This document shows, one piece after another, positions 11,245 to 21,747 of a DNA stretch of 64,000 bases. This stretch comes from Ceratothoa steindachneri. Lineage: Eukaryota; Arthropoda; Malacostraca; Isopoda; Cymothoidae. The notes beneath the pieces are model-generated. The model was not told where the DNA came from, did not search any database, and saw only the letters and a list, made by a program, of their open reading frames with translations. Numbering within the stretch: position 1 is the first letter of the stretch; each line of letters starts with the position of its first letter. Position numbers and translations under genes: made by a program. The DNA lies in contig OZ018337.1 of NCBI GenBank assembly GCA_963969495.1, positions 80,648,648-80,712,647 of the forward strand, in the 5' to 3' direction.

Positions 11245-12460
11245 ATGGCAGGCAAGAAAGGTCCAGCAGCGCTAAAATTCACGTGTGCCACATGTAAGAA
11301 GGACAAGTGGTGCGTTGACTTATGGAGGGCTGCTATGCGAAATGCCACCCAGGCAGTGTATGCACCACTTGCATTTTAAAGAAGGAAGAGGAAGAAGTAG
11401 TCGCCTACTACAGGGAAAGAGCTACAGACCTCGAACAGAAAATCGAGAGGCTCAAGGAGGAGCACTCCCACCAGATCCGCAGGCTCGAGGAGAAGTTAAA
11501 CGAGCTCTCGAGTCCTGTGGCAAACACAACCTCTGCAGAGAGCCCGGGCCCAAATGTGGAAGAGACGCAAAAAGGAAAAAAGATAGAAAAGACGAAAAAG
11601 GGAAAGAAGAAAGAGGAAGAGAGAGAAACAGAAGAAGAAAAGGTAAAAGAAGTTAATGAAAAGCATTACAAGGGGGAAAAGATGATAGAGAAGAAGAAGA
11701 AGAATAAGAGGAAGAAGAAAAAAGAAAAGCCTGAAAAGACCATGACGGGCAAGAGAGAGGAATCGGAGAGCTTGCCTCAGAAAATAAAGAATCCGAGCTC
11801 AGCAGGCAAATGTGTCAGGGTCAGCCTTGTGGGTGATTCCCAGGCACGGGGCCTGCAGCCCCTGCTAGCGGCCCGCCTTCGCACAAGCGTTAAGGTGAGC
11901 TGCCTCCCAGGCTGTGGGAAGAAGCAGGTAAGAGCTGAGGCCGAGAAGTCTCAGATTTCTGAGACTTAAGTCGTTGCCCTTATGGTAAGTGGCAACGACC
12001 TCTACCTCAGAGGAGGTAGGGTAGGCCCTACAGGCGAGATTATAAAGACGGTTATGGGTGCTGTCGACGACTGTGGATTGAAAACCCGCAGACGTGTCGT
12101 GGTGGGGATGCTCCCGAGGTGGGGTCCAAGCCGGACTGCCCGCGTGAGGAACATGTCACTAAACCGGCGCCTTGCAGACCTCTGTACGGCGGAGGGTGTC
12201 TTTTTTGTCGATCCTACGCCGTATTCTATGGTAGAAAAGACAACTACCAAAGGGATGGGGTTTACCTCTCCTTTAAGGGCAAGGCTTTCCTAGCCAACCT
12301 CACTCAGAATGTCGTGGAGCGCACCCAAAGGAGTGTCCGGCCCATTGGGAAGGCGGACGTACGCCAGTACGCCCGAGTCACTCCCCAAACAACCTTCTCG
12401 GAGGTTGTCAAAAATGGTGCAACCGCGACAACCAAGAAGCCGGGAAACGGAAGAGTATAG
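11245..12460 (+). pseudogene. CR1 ORF1: zinc finger, coiled coil, SGNH esterase domain (frameshifted)
   Basis: The start ATG at 11245 begins a peptide with FTCATC and a CHPGSVCTTC-type cysteine cluster, a PHD-like finger. The frame changes in the middle of it (about 11315-11322). Then come heptad-rich KEEEE...RRLEEKL, a long Lys/Glu tract, and an SGNH hydrolase domain: GDSQARGL (catalytic Ser block), SGNDLY (Asn block), and DPTPYS with DGVYLSFKG (Asp-His block, His replaced by Tyr at DGVYLS). An in-frame TAA at 11967-11969 splits the esterase domain, and a second frame change falls near 12250. ORF1p of this kind binds nucleic acid and membranes in CR1 elements; this copy is dead. Confidence 0.78.
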
Positions 12461-12483
12461 GGGGTCCTACAATAGGGGACTCC

Positions 12484-15237
12484 CTGAAAGTTCTTCTGTT
12501 CAATGCGAGGTCCATCAGGAACAAGTTTCCTGAGCTCCGTGGCCTCGTAACTACGGAAGAACCCGAAATGGTAGTCATAACAGAATCGTGGTTAAAAACC
12601 TCAAACCGAGACTTTGAAGGCGAATTCACGGTTCCTGGCTACCAACTCTTCCACAAAGATAGGCCAGACAGAGAGGGTGGCGGTGTAATGTTGTATGTCA
12701 AGGATACAATCAAATCTACGAACTCCAACATTATATCCGTTCACGAGCTTCTAGGCGTTGACCTAGAGATAGGTCCTGTAAGATACAGGACCCTGCTGCT
12801 TTACAGAACCCCTTCCCAACCCGTTGAGAAGGACAGGGAACTGTACCAGCTTCTAGGTGAACTTGTTCAAGGCAGAGTGTGCATCGTTATGGGTGACTTC
12901 AACAGCCAAGTTGACTGGAAAACCAGAGCAGCCTGTGGCGAGAGCGCGCTACTCCTGGAGTTCGCCAACAACGAGTTCCTCACTCAATGGGTCAGAGAAC
13001 CGACGAGAGGTGACAATATCTTCGACTTGGTCTTCACCTCTGAAGATGATATCGTTGAGGATCTCTCTGTAGGCGAAGATCTCGGTGGCAGTGATCACCA
13101 GCTAATTAGATTTACCATCAAGATCCCGAAGGTAAGGTCTGTTGCCAGTCAATCAAGGAAACTTGACTTGAGAAGAGCAGACTTTGCAAGCTTTCGTGCT
13201 GGACTGACTGACGTGAGGCTAGAAGTGTGCGATGCTGTTGAAGACTCGTGGAATAGTTTCAAAACCACATTTATGGGTCTTCAATCGCGTTTCATCCCTC
13301 TGAAATGCCCCCGTCGGTCTTCTGTTCAAACAAAGTGGTTTAATCGAGAATTCGGCCAACTGCTTAGGAAGAAGAGAACTGTGTACCGGCAATCGAAGAT
13401 CTCACGTGACTTTGACGAATACCGGAGGCTAGCCAGGAGAGTGAAGTCCAGCATAAGGGCGGCTAAGCGGTCTGAGGAACTCCGAGGGGCGAGACTCTGT
13501 AAAGAGAATCCCAAGGAGTTCTTTGGATATGTAAACAGCCGTAAACCAATCCGTCGAACAATTGGCCCTTTGAGAAATGAGGAGGGGAAATTAAAGCATT
13601 CAGATGCAGAAAATGCTTACCTCCTCAACGACTACTTCTTTTCAGTGTTTACCGAAGAGTGTGGTCCCATTCATCAGCCAACGGATTCCTACTCGAGGGA
13701 AAAGCTGGAGGCAATGGACTTCACCGAAGGAGAAATAAAGAAAAAGATCGCTGACCTGAAGACGAATAAGTCCCCTGGACCGGACGGGTTTCTACCCAAT
13801 GTGTTGAAGGAAGTGTGCGATGAAGTATCACGACATCTGTGCGCTATCTTTAACATGTCAATCCAGACCAAATGCGTTCCTAGAGACTGGCGTGAGGTGG
13901 AGATGACTCCTATCTTCAAGAAAGGAGACCGTGACCAACCGTCGAACTACCGACCTATCAGTCTGACTTCGATAGTCGGTAAACTCATAGAAAGCATCAT
14001 GGTAGACAAAGTGACGTCGTATTTAGAGTCAAACCTGCTACTGAGGAGTTCCCAGCACGGCTTCCGAAGGCAACGGTCATGCCTGACGAACCTTGTAGAA
14101 TTCTTCCACTTCGTTTTCAGTGAGCACGATCGGGACAAGGCGGTGGATGTGGTCTACCTAGACTTTCAGAAAGCCTTTGATAAGGCACCACACCGCCGCC
14201 TTCTCCGGAAAGTGAGAGCGCTTGGCATAGACGGAAAGGTAGCCGGCTGGATCGAGAACTGGCTAAGTGGCAGACGGCAACGGGTGGTGGTGAATGGACA
14301 GTCTTCTGAGTGGGTGCCCATTACTAGCGGGGTGCCTCAAGGTTCTGTCCTGGGACCACTACTATTCATCATCTACGTCAACGACATGGACGGTGACATG
14401 GTTGCCAAGATTTCCAAATTTGCCGACGATACCAAGCTTGGTATGAACGTTGCAAAGGATGGAAATACTGCCCGCCTGCAGGAAGATCTTGGGAAGATTG
14501 GGGAGTGGTCGGACACGTAGCAAATGCCTTTTAACGTAAACAAATTCAAAGTGATGCATAACGGCCACAGAAACCCCCAATCTCAGTATATCCTTACGGG
14601 CACTGCTATTGAATCCACCGACACTGAGAACGACTTGGGTGTAACAATCACTAGTGACCTCAAGTTCTCAAAACAGTGCATTGAGGCGGAGAAAAAGGCC
14701 CAAAGGATGCTAGGCTATATTAAGCGCCAGTTTGGTTATCGGAACCAGGAAATTGTACTGTGCCTGTACAACTCACTTGTCCGACCACACCTGGAGTATG
14801 CCGTACAATTTTGGAGTCCTTCATTGCGAAAGGACATCGCGAGATTGGAACGCGTACAAGCGAGGGCAACCAAGCTGATTACCTCTATCCGACATAAAAG
14901 TTATGAGAATAGACTAAGGGAATTAGATCTGTTCTCGCTGGAAACCCGTAGACTGCGTGGTCAGCTCATCGATGTCTTTAAAATACTTCAAGGGTTCGAC
15001 AAGGTTGACTACCGGGATATTTTCACACTGAGTGAGAACAGAACGCGCAATCACGGCTTTAAACTTGAACTGAAGCGTTAAAACCGCAATCTGTGTTAAA
15101 ACGTTTTCACCTACAGTATCTGCGGTAAGTGGAACGCACTTCCAGTGGAAGTTGTCAACAGTAAATCTGTTGACCAGTTCAAGTCAAGACTAGACAAAGT
15201 CTTGAAAACTGGCCGTTTAGGGACGCAAAACAATTGA
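12484..15237 (+). pseudogene. CR1 ORF2: AP endonuclease and reverse transcriptase, three nonsense codons
   Basis: One frame stays aligned from LKVLLFNARSIRNK (12484) to a TGA at 15235-15237. The endonuclease shows ITESWL, MGDFN and GGSDHQ. The reverse transcriptase shows KSPGPDGFLPN, NYRPISLTS, YLDFQKAFDKAPH, SGVPQGSVLGP and catalytic FADDTK, then the C-terminal VRPHLEYAVQFWSP and WNALPVEVVN blocks. In-frame stops are TAG at 14518-14520 (in a position normally Trp, so probably TGG to TAG), TAA at 15079-15081 and TAA at 15097-15099. No indel was needed, so this copy decayed mainly by substitution. First in-frame Met is 12568; the true start is probably earlier. Confidence 0.9.
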
Positions 15238-15314
15238 GCAGCCATGTGCCCGCTCAATTGCTAGTCCAAAGCTACCCCCTTTGAATGGACCGTAAGGTCT
15301 CCTAGGGTACTTAC

Positions 15315-15340
15315 TTTCCTTGTTACTCCTTGTTACTCTT
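15315..15340 (+). repeat. Terminal short direct repeat of the CR1 LINE
   Basis: CCTTGTTACT is repeated twice and followed by CT, after GACCGTAAGGTCTCC. CR1 elements end in such short tandem repeats rather than poly-A. Confidence 0.6.
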
Positions 15341-15555
15341 CAATCGTATACTGAGGATACAATTGTTACAAAAGTCTATAAATAGCGTACAGATAAGAAA
15401 AAAACAAAAAGAAAAAAAACACTAAACGGGGAAAAAAGGTCATTAATCAGGGGGTGCGAGTCTAAGATCGTTGACTAAGCTGTTTACCATGACGTTATGG
15501 AAATGTAGGCTGCATTTCAATTGTCCATCTGACAGATTAAAATTGGGAATTTCTC
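15341..15555. other. A-rich spacer between LINE and Penelope-like fragment
   Basis: No feature beyond an A-rich run near 15398-15420. Confidence 0.4.
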
Positions 15556-16644
15556 CTATTTTTCAGATGGGCAACTATTCTTCATGATGAGGAATCGTGT
15601 TTTTCTGGTCTTGTAATATATGACCAAGTTTATTTTATGCTCGAGGTTGGCTGGGGAAACGTTCTGGTGTATAATGGCTTGGGGAATCTTTTCGTCTTCC
15701 TTGTAGCCTGTGTTCATTGTTGCATGGAAGTATATGTCTATTGATTTGAGGGTTTCTGTTCTCTCCGTCGGAAGGAGGGTAGATATTATTTTCCACTTAA
15801 AGATTTGGTCGAATACGGTTTGTGAATAGCCATTGTTCACAAGGAGCTGGTTCACTCGCTTAGGCTCAGCATCACTCGTTACCTAATTGGAGGAGTGCGA
15901 GAATGCTCTGTTCCCGAGAGTGAAAATCACTGATCTTATATACTTATCGTGGCACTCTGAGGAACTACTCTAGTAAAAACCTTAATTTGTACACTTGATG
16001 TATACTTCTGTCACGAAGAGCTCTTGAGAAGAACGAACGAGAACATCAAGGAATGGGAGTGTGGACTGCTCTTCGTTCTCGTGAGTGAAGTTAAGGGATA
16101 AATTATCTTTGAAGGTCTGAATAAGCATAGGTAGATCTTCGGGGTTCTGCATGTCCAGGAAAATATCGTCAATATATCGGACGTAGATGGGAGGTTTAAG
16201 GGTGGGGTTATTTTTTAAAATGGCATTTTCTACGGATCCCGTGTAGAAATTGGCAAATAGAACGCCAAGGGGGGAACCCATAGCTCCACTGTCGATCTGG
16301 TCCTACATACACCCGTCAGGTCCATAAAATAGATCCTCCTTGGTGCACGCCCGTAGTAGTTGCCGTAAGGTTGGTTCCTGGATTGGGAGAGGTGTTATGT
16401 CTTCTGTGTGATAAGTTTTCTGAAGATAAGGTTTATAGTTTCGTTCACTGGCACGCTGGTAAACAGCGATTCGACATCCATTGATGCCATGTGGCCAGCT
16501 GGTTTGGAAACTTCCAGGATGTTGAGAAAATCCTCAGTTGAGCGTAAGCTGTAGGAAGATGGTACATAGGGGAAGATGAACTCTACCCTCTACCCCATTC
16601 TTCAATATTTCTTTGAACAAAGTCATCAGATTTGTAAATAAATT
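15556..16644 (-). pseudogene. Penelope-like element reverse transcriptase fragment (5'- and 3'-truncated)
   Basis: Minus-strand frames, in order from 16644, show STEDFLNIL, then MASMDVESLFTSVPV, MGSPLGVLFANFYTG, YVRYIDDIF (catalytic YIDD) and TLPFLDVLV, then a C-terminal stretch including NNGYSQ. This block order and the PLGVLFANF / FLDVLV motifs are typical of Penelope-like reverse transcriptases. Stops and frame changes interrupt the frame (for example near 16350 and 15860-15980). The GIY-YIG endonuclease expected after 15556 is missing, and the 5' end stops at an inverted duplication. Confidence 0.85.
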
Positions 16645-16698
16645 TAGCCGAATTCCAATTTATTTACAAATCTGATGATTTTGTTCCAAGAAATATTG
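16603..16698. repeat. 42-bp inverted repeat at the Penelope-like 5' end
   Basis: Left arm 16603-16644 and right arm 16657-16698 are reverse complements with only two mismatches, separated by 12 bases (TAGCCGAATTCC). In each arm the outward reading gives a similar peptide starting KFIYKSDDFV, so a piece of the element is present in both orientations. The right arm continues as element-like sequence for a short distance on the plus strand. Confidence 0.85.
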
Positions 16699-16984
16699 TC
16701 GAATGCTCATTCATTAATTCTTAGCATAATTTTAATATATTCCCCGGTCTCTTTAAACTGGACCTTGTTATTAAAATTCTAATTTATAAAGAAATTGTAC
16801 ATTTTAAATCTTATCCCTTTGATTTATTAATTTATTTACGTTTTTCTCGTTTATTTTTATGGATTCACAATTAGGTGTGTATGTACTTAGTTCAGTGACC
16901 TAAATGTCTACATTCTTTGCTCACAGTTGGAATTTCCGGAAGTAGACCTTATCTATTTGGTTTTATAGTTCATATCCGTCTTTA

Positions 16985-17205
16985 ATAATATTTTTCTATT
17001 TTGTGTCCTTTCGTTATACATGGGTAGGGAATTATTCTGTTGTTTTTCATATATATACAACTTTTGTAAAAACTTTGGTTATTCCTTGAGAATGAACTGA
17101 ACGAGTTCGAAAGTACTTAGAATCCGCCTTTCATTTGCCTGTGGGATATTTTTGCATTTATTGCTCTACTCAAGCGCTACTTTGTGAGTTTCTCATATCC
17201 AGATA
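16985..17205 (+). repeat. Dispersed 220-bp repeat, copy 1
   Basis: Shares ATTTTTCTATTTTGTGTCC, TTGTAAAAACT, GAACGAGTTCGAAAG and CTTTGTGAGTTTCTCATATC, in the same order, with 54245-54461. Both copies end at TCTCATATCC. At 54461 an (AT)n tract follows directly; here the next bases are AGATATAAG. The GAAC-GTTC-GAAAG segment could form a small stem. I cannot name the element; a Penelope-like terminal region is possible because a Penelope-like fragment lies just upstream. Confidence 0.7.
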
Positions 17206-18724
17206 TAAGACTATATATTATTGAAGAGGTCAAATCAAGGTTAACTCATAATTTATATTCAGCCATTTAAAATCCATCGCCCAAATGGTTGTTATACTCA
17301 TTTATGGAAATTGCTACAATAGTTTTTCCCTCAATGTGAGAATTAACTCAAGGTTTATTCAGATAGAGTATTGGATTTCTAGAAAAAAAATTCTTGGAAT
17401 AAATTTGAGCACTTCATTTTTCCGCTTTGATGTACTACTGGGTACAGGGTCGCTGTATGCATTAATCATTATCCCTCTTAAACAAGAATAACTTAATTGG
17501 TCATAAATGCTAGAATTTTTATGAATTTTTATGAATGCACGCCATTAAGAGAAGAATAAACGAGATCTCAGCCCGATAATGGTCGATTAAAATAGTAAGA
17601 AAGTGTATAAGCCTGGCGCAAAAAGCTGAGTGAATATATAAAAAAAAGATAGAACCCCCAGGAGCAAAGCTTTACCAGGAAACTCGTGAAAGGTGTATCG
17701 AAGTGAGCTATGGAAGCACGCAATTAAAATCCCCTACGTTGCTTTCTTTGTATACTTTACCCCCATCTCTTTAGCTGTTTGACGCTTGAATGTTAATTAG
17801 CGTGTGTCGCTTAGAGAAGCGTAGGTGCTCTGGTTAGAGTTAGGAATTGTGCACATGGGTAACTTTTTCTTGTAAAATGGACGTGAAATTATAAAGGACT
17901 ACATCATTCTGAGGTACATGTGTAAATGAAAATTTATTTGAATAATACATATTTACTATTATGATCTATGTTATGTCATCTGTCTTTCGATCTTGGACAA
18001 GATCCTACATCCTGAAGACGAGATCTTCACGATTGGATAATGATGATGAGGTTGGAAAACAGACCGAACACTTGAAAAACGTTTGAATAGGGCATGGCAA
18101 TAAATAAATTAAATCACAAATAAACAAGATTTAAAATACTCATTCAGTCATCACACAGAGGATCGGAACGGAATTTTAAAACATCGCAAGATAATTAGGC
18201 GTCGAAAATTCAATGACGCTCGGAGCTTCGCGTATAAAAGAGTTTTCTAGAATGTTCGCAAAAGATCTAATAATTCAAAATCTATTTCTAACAACTTCTG
18301 GACATAGAGTAACGACATGAATTATCATGCAAACAAAGGTTGAATGAAGTGAATGTACGGTAGATAATATGAACCGAAATACAATTGCTGAGGATGAATA
18401 CACAATGAATGAAAGGAATACAAATTGTACATGAAATGGAGATATAATCATTAAATCAAATCAGTGGCAAATCCAATATAAAAATGGGGGGTGGGGCTAC
18501 TATGATTTCCTCCCACATATCAGAAACCATGATTTCCTCTGAGAAAATAGCATTTAACATTAATAATCGTTATCTGACACAAGATTGATAATAAATAACA
18601 GGAATGAGCACTAACTCAGAAAATTATGAATTGTGATTTATTGTGATTTTGGAGATTTACCTGTAATTTAGACATGTATCATTTAAGATACATTCGATAA
18701 CGACGGTTTAAAAAACTTTAAATA
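17206..18724. other. AT-rich intronic sequence, nothing recognised
   Basis: Background open frames only. No convincing repeat or RNA gene. Confidence 0.45.
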
Positions 18725-19660
18725 TACGAGGGGGGTCAATAAGTTTTGCGAATCGGTAGGGCAAAACAGAAGAAGGGGGATGGCTGTTTGTGGGGGTGTT
18801 AGGACAAGTTATAACAAGTCAGGACCTGCAGCCGAACGCTCGTGCCTCGTCTATTTAAGAAGCAGTAGCTGATCGCAGATTGCCAGTCACAAATTTTTCA
18901 ACAATGGAGACGGTTGAGCACCGCGCAGAGATCAAATCTTTTGACCAAGGGAGGCAAGAATGCAAAAGAGATCCATAAACGCATGGTTGGTGTGTACACC
19001 GACACCGCCCATTTCTATGCAACCATTGCTCGATTGAATAGGGAGTTCCACCATGGTCGTGAGTCCCCTGAAGATGACCCCCGTCCAGGACGCCCGTCAG
19101 ACGTGACCAACGAGGACAATGTGGCCCGTGTGGATAGGAGGATCCTCGAAAATCGACAGGTGAAGGTCGAAGAAATCGAGCGAGAACTTGGAATATCACA
19201 TGGAAGTGTTATCAACATCATCCACGACAATTTGGCCATGACCAAGGTCCCTGCCCGTTGGGTCCCTAGAAACCTCACGCCCCATGATCGACTTCAACGT
19301 CGTCAAACTTCACAAGGCAAGGAGTGCACAAGCTGCCCTGCGCGAGTGTGGATTCGAGGAGCTCAACCATCCCCCCTACAATCCAGAGCTGGCCCCTAGC
19401 GACTACTTTTTATTCCGCCAGCTCAAAGCTGCACTGCGTGGACGCCGGTTTGGGGACGATGAAGATGTCCAGCTTGCCGTCCAGAAGTGGATTAAACAGC
19501 AGTCGGGAGATTTCTGGTTGTCGGGAATTTGAAACCTCAGAGACAAGTGGCGCAAGTGCATTGAAGTCGAGGGTAGTTATATTGAAAAATAATAAAACAC
19601 TTTTCCTCATATCTCGTTTCCTTATATCCAAATTGCAAAACTTATTGACCGCCCCTCGTA
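18725..19660 (+). mobile_element. Mariner-family DNA transposon with internal deletion
   Basis: Terminal inverted repeats CGAGGGGGGTCAATAAGTTT (from 18727) and its near reverse complement ending ...ACTTATTGACCGCCCCTCG (to 19658) are bounded by TA at 18725-18726 and 19659-19660, the mariner target-site duplication. Element length is 932 bp, well short of the usual 1.3 kb. The coding part is frameshifted and lacks its middle. Confidence 0.92.
18904..19531 (+). pseudogene. Mariner transposase, frameshifted, catalytic core deleted
   Basis: ATG at 18904 starts METVEHRAEIKSF; the frame is lost within about 20 codons and resumes as LTKGGKNAKEIHKRM. The N-terminal helix-turn-helix region follows (HHGRESPEDDPRPGRPS, GISHGSVINII), ending at the mariner landmark WVPRNLTP (about 19258). 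The text then jumps to KLHKARSAQAALRECGF and HPPYNPELAPSDYFLF, the C-terminal block with the third catalytic Asp, in another frame. The intervening region with the first two Asp residues is absent. It cannot be active, but its ends could be mobilised in trans. Confidence 0.9.
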
Positions 19661-20132
19661 TTCTATATTATTACATAACTCTTTCTGAATATCAGAAAAC
19701 AAGTATGGCTTAAAAAAGAAATTTAAACATATACGTATTTGAAATTTGGGAGGCTTCAGCCCCCTAGCCCCGCCTGGATCTGCGTCTGAATCAAATAAAA
19801 GTTGACATATGCACTAGGCTCATCCAGTTAGAAAACAATCAATAGGAACAAGAATAAAGGAAAGAGAGAAAAATTATATGTGCCTATATTCCATAGTGCG
19901 TGTGTAGGGATAGAAAGGGGTAACTTTTTTCTAAAATTACATGATGGACTAATTTCTGGAAACCAAGGAAACGAAGATGAGTGATAATTTTTAAGGGGCT
20001 GTGTGAGAAGAGGAATGGTGCTGCAATGTGTTTTCCCTTAATAATGGAGTCGTCAATCATTGTGAATGTTACTTGTTCGATTGCCTGGTTGACTGCTTGA
20101 TTGGGCGGTCATGCTGCTCGAGCAAGGGTAGG
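19661..20132. other. Intronic sequence, nothing recognised
   Basis: No motif was seen. GAGGCTTCAGCCCCCTAGCC near 19749 hints at another dispersed repeat, but there is no second copy in the window. Confidence 0.4.
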
Positions 20133-21747
20133 TGTTGTTACACATGACCGCTAAAGTAGCGAAAGAGAGTGATGGGGAATCGTCACTTCCCCCCCCCCCC
20201 CCCTCATCCCGTTCACTCTTGGGGCAGTCCCAAGGCAGTTACCGCAAAGACATCCGGCCCAGACATCGGCGAGTCAAAAGCGTAACCGCAGCGTGGCACA
20301 ACTCGGTGCCATGAAAGACCCTAAAGGTCAAAATGTAAGATCCTTCCCAGGAGAGTGAGATCCAGTTTCACCTCAAATAAGAAATTGGAGACGTGTTTCT
20401 CCCAATCTCGAAGGCTAACGAGGAGCCGATGTTTGACTTCTTGGGAAAAACCGTTTGGAAAAAGAACTCTCCTGGGGCCTTCCTCAAGCCCCTCTCCCCC
20501 TTACCACTTCCCCAGTGGGGTGACGAGGTATAAATGAGGAACTCTGAGGAAAATCGTGGTAGTATACGTCAGTCTCTAGGTGACGAAGTCCTCGGATCCA
20601 AAACCGAGCTACCGAGACTGGAAAGGGAAGTGTACTTGGCTCGCCAGACCAAGAAGTACCCTGCAAGAGAGGCAGGGCTACCTACCTTAAGGGGCTAAGA
20701 AGAAGCTCATCCTCGAGCTAAGTCCCTGGTTATCAAACCAAACGATAAGTTAACTTTGGTAAGTTCAACTTACTCTCGCCAGAGACACTCCTCATATCCT
20801 GGTGCACCTTAAACACCAGGGGTATTCCTCTTCCTTGAGGAATTAAGAAGAAGAAGGAAAAGGCTTCCCCTCGAGCCCGTTACTCGGTGGCCACACCGAA
20901 CTCCTAAGTTAACTTAGTAAGGAACCAAGTTCAAATTATTCTCGTCAGAGAAATCCTCCTCCGTTATACTCGCCCTTGAAGAAGACTGGAACTAAAAAGA
21001 AGCTCATCCTCGAGCTAGTTCCCGGTTACCAAACCGAACTTTAAGTAACTTATTCTCGTCAGAGAAGCCACGTCTCATCGATCCTGGCCCTTGAAGAAGA
21101 CCCTCCCCGAGTTCAGTCCTCGTCCATAAGGAAATAAGTAACGAAGGAGAAAAGCTCCTCCTCGAGCTTGTTACTCGGTGGTCACACCGCACTCCAAGTT
21201 AACTTGATTTAAGAGCCAAGTTCGACTCACTCTCGCCAGAGAGACCACGACTGCCTAGGTGTTGCATAAAGCACCATATTTGTTCTCGTCCTTGAAGAAC
21301 CCCCCCCCCCCGGAAGAACGTGTGGACCCCCCAGCTGCCACCCTCGCCAAAACGACCGGGTGATATCGCCCAGCTTCTTCTGGCAAGACGGCACGCGTCG
21401 TGAGTCAATAACATTTCTGAGGCCTTTTAAACTCCATATGAGTCCGTAAGCCTAATTCTTATATTATTGTTGTGTGTAGAGAAATTAACCAATTTTTGTG
21501 GGTAAACTAATTTAAATAATTCTTGTTTATGATCATATTCAGAGTATTGAGTAATTAATGTTTAGATGTTGTGTATTCAATGGTTAAAGTTAAAATATAA
21601 GTTTATTTTGGGATTATTGGGCGTTTCTCTTATATATCCTTACGTGTTTCGGAACGGCTCTGTTCGTTAAGATATTCAGATATCAATATATATTAGACAC
21701 TCTTAGCACTCTTAGAATAGAACAAAAAGGGGGGGAATTCTACGACA
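20133..21747 (+). mobile_element. Probable LTR (5' or solo) of a Gypsy-like retrotransposon
   Basis: The segment begins TGTTGTTACACATGACC and ends AATTCTACGACA, giving the TG...CA ends of an LTR; the Gypsy LTRs at 56094 and 61028 end in the same TTCTACGACA. About 12 bases further on comes TGGTGTCAGGTT, resembling a primer-binding site, as in the Gypsy element (TTGGTATCAAGTG after its LTR). The interior has about four roughly 150-bp direct repeats (20.70-21.27 kb) with CCTCGAGC, TCTCGCCAGAGA and AAGTTAACTT blocks, plus C-homopolymers. No gag or pol follows, so only an end survives. Confidence 0.55.
20698..21270. repeat. Imperfect direct repeats inside the 20.1-21.7-kb LTR
   Basis: The blocks CTCGAGC, GTTAAGTAACTT-like and CTCTCGCCAGAGA recur about every 150 bases (near 20.71, 20.87, 21.01 and 21.16 kb). 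CTCTCGCCAGAG-type segments are self-complementary, so each unit can form a small hairpin. The Gypsy LTRs at 54.6 and 59.6 kb use the same design with different sequence. Confidence 0.6.

Larger units (their letters stand above)
10260..15340 (+). mobile_element. CR1-type LINE, near full structure, decayed
   Basis: The order is a GC-rich leader (about 10260-11244, left edge uncertain), ORF1 with a zinc finger, coiled coil and SGNH esterase domain, ORF2 with endonuclease and reverse transcriptase, a short 3' region, and a terminal CTTGTTACTC direct repeat (15315-15340). An esterase-bearing ORF1 and a short tandem 3' end instead of poly-A are features of the CR1 clade. Both ORFs carry lesions, so the copy cannot move by itself. 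It lies inside the 20.8-kb intron, antisense to the host gene. Confidence 0.85.

Noticed and set aside
13326..14138. Minus-strand ORFs inside the CR1 ORF2 (13326-13514, 13689-13919, 13947-14138)
   Set aside because: Shadow frames of the reverse transcriptase gene.
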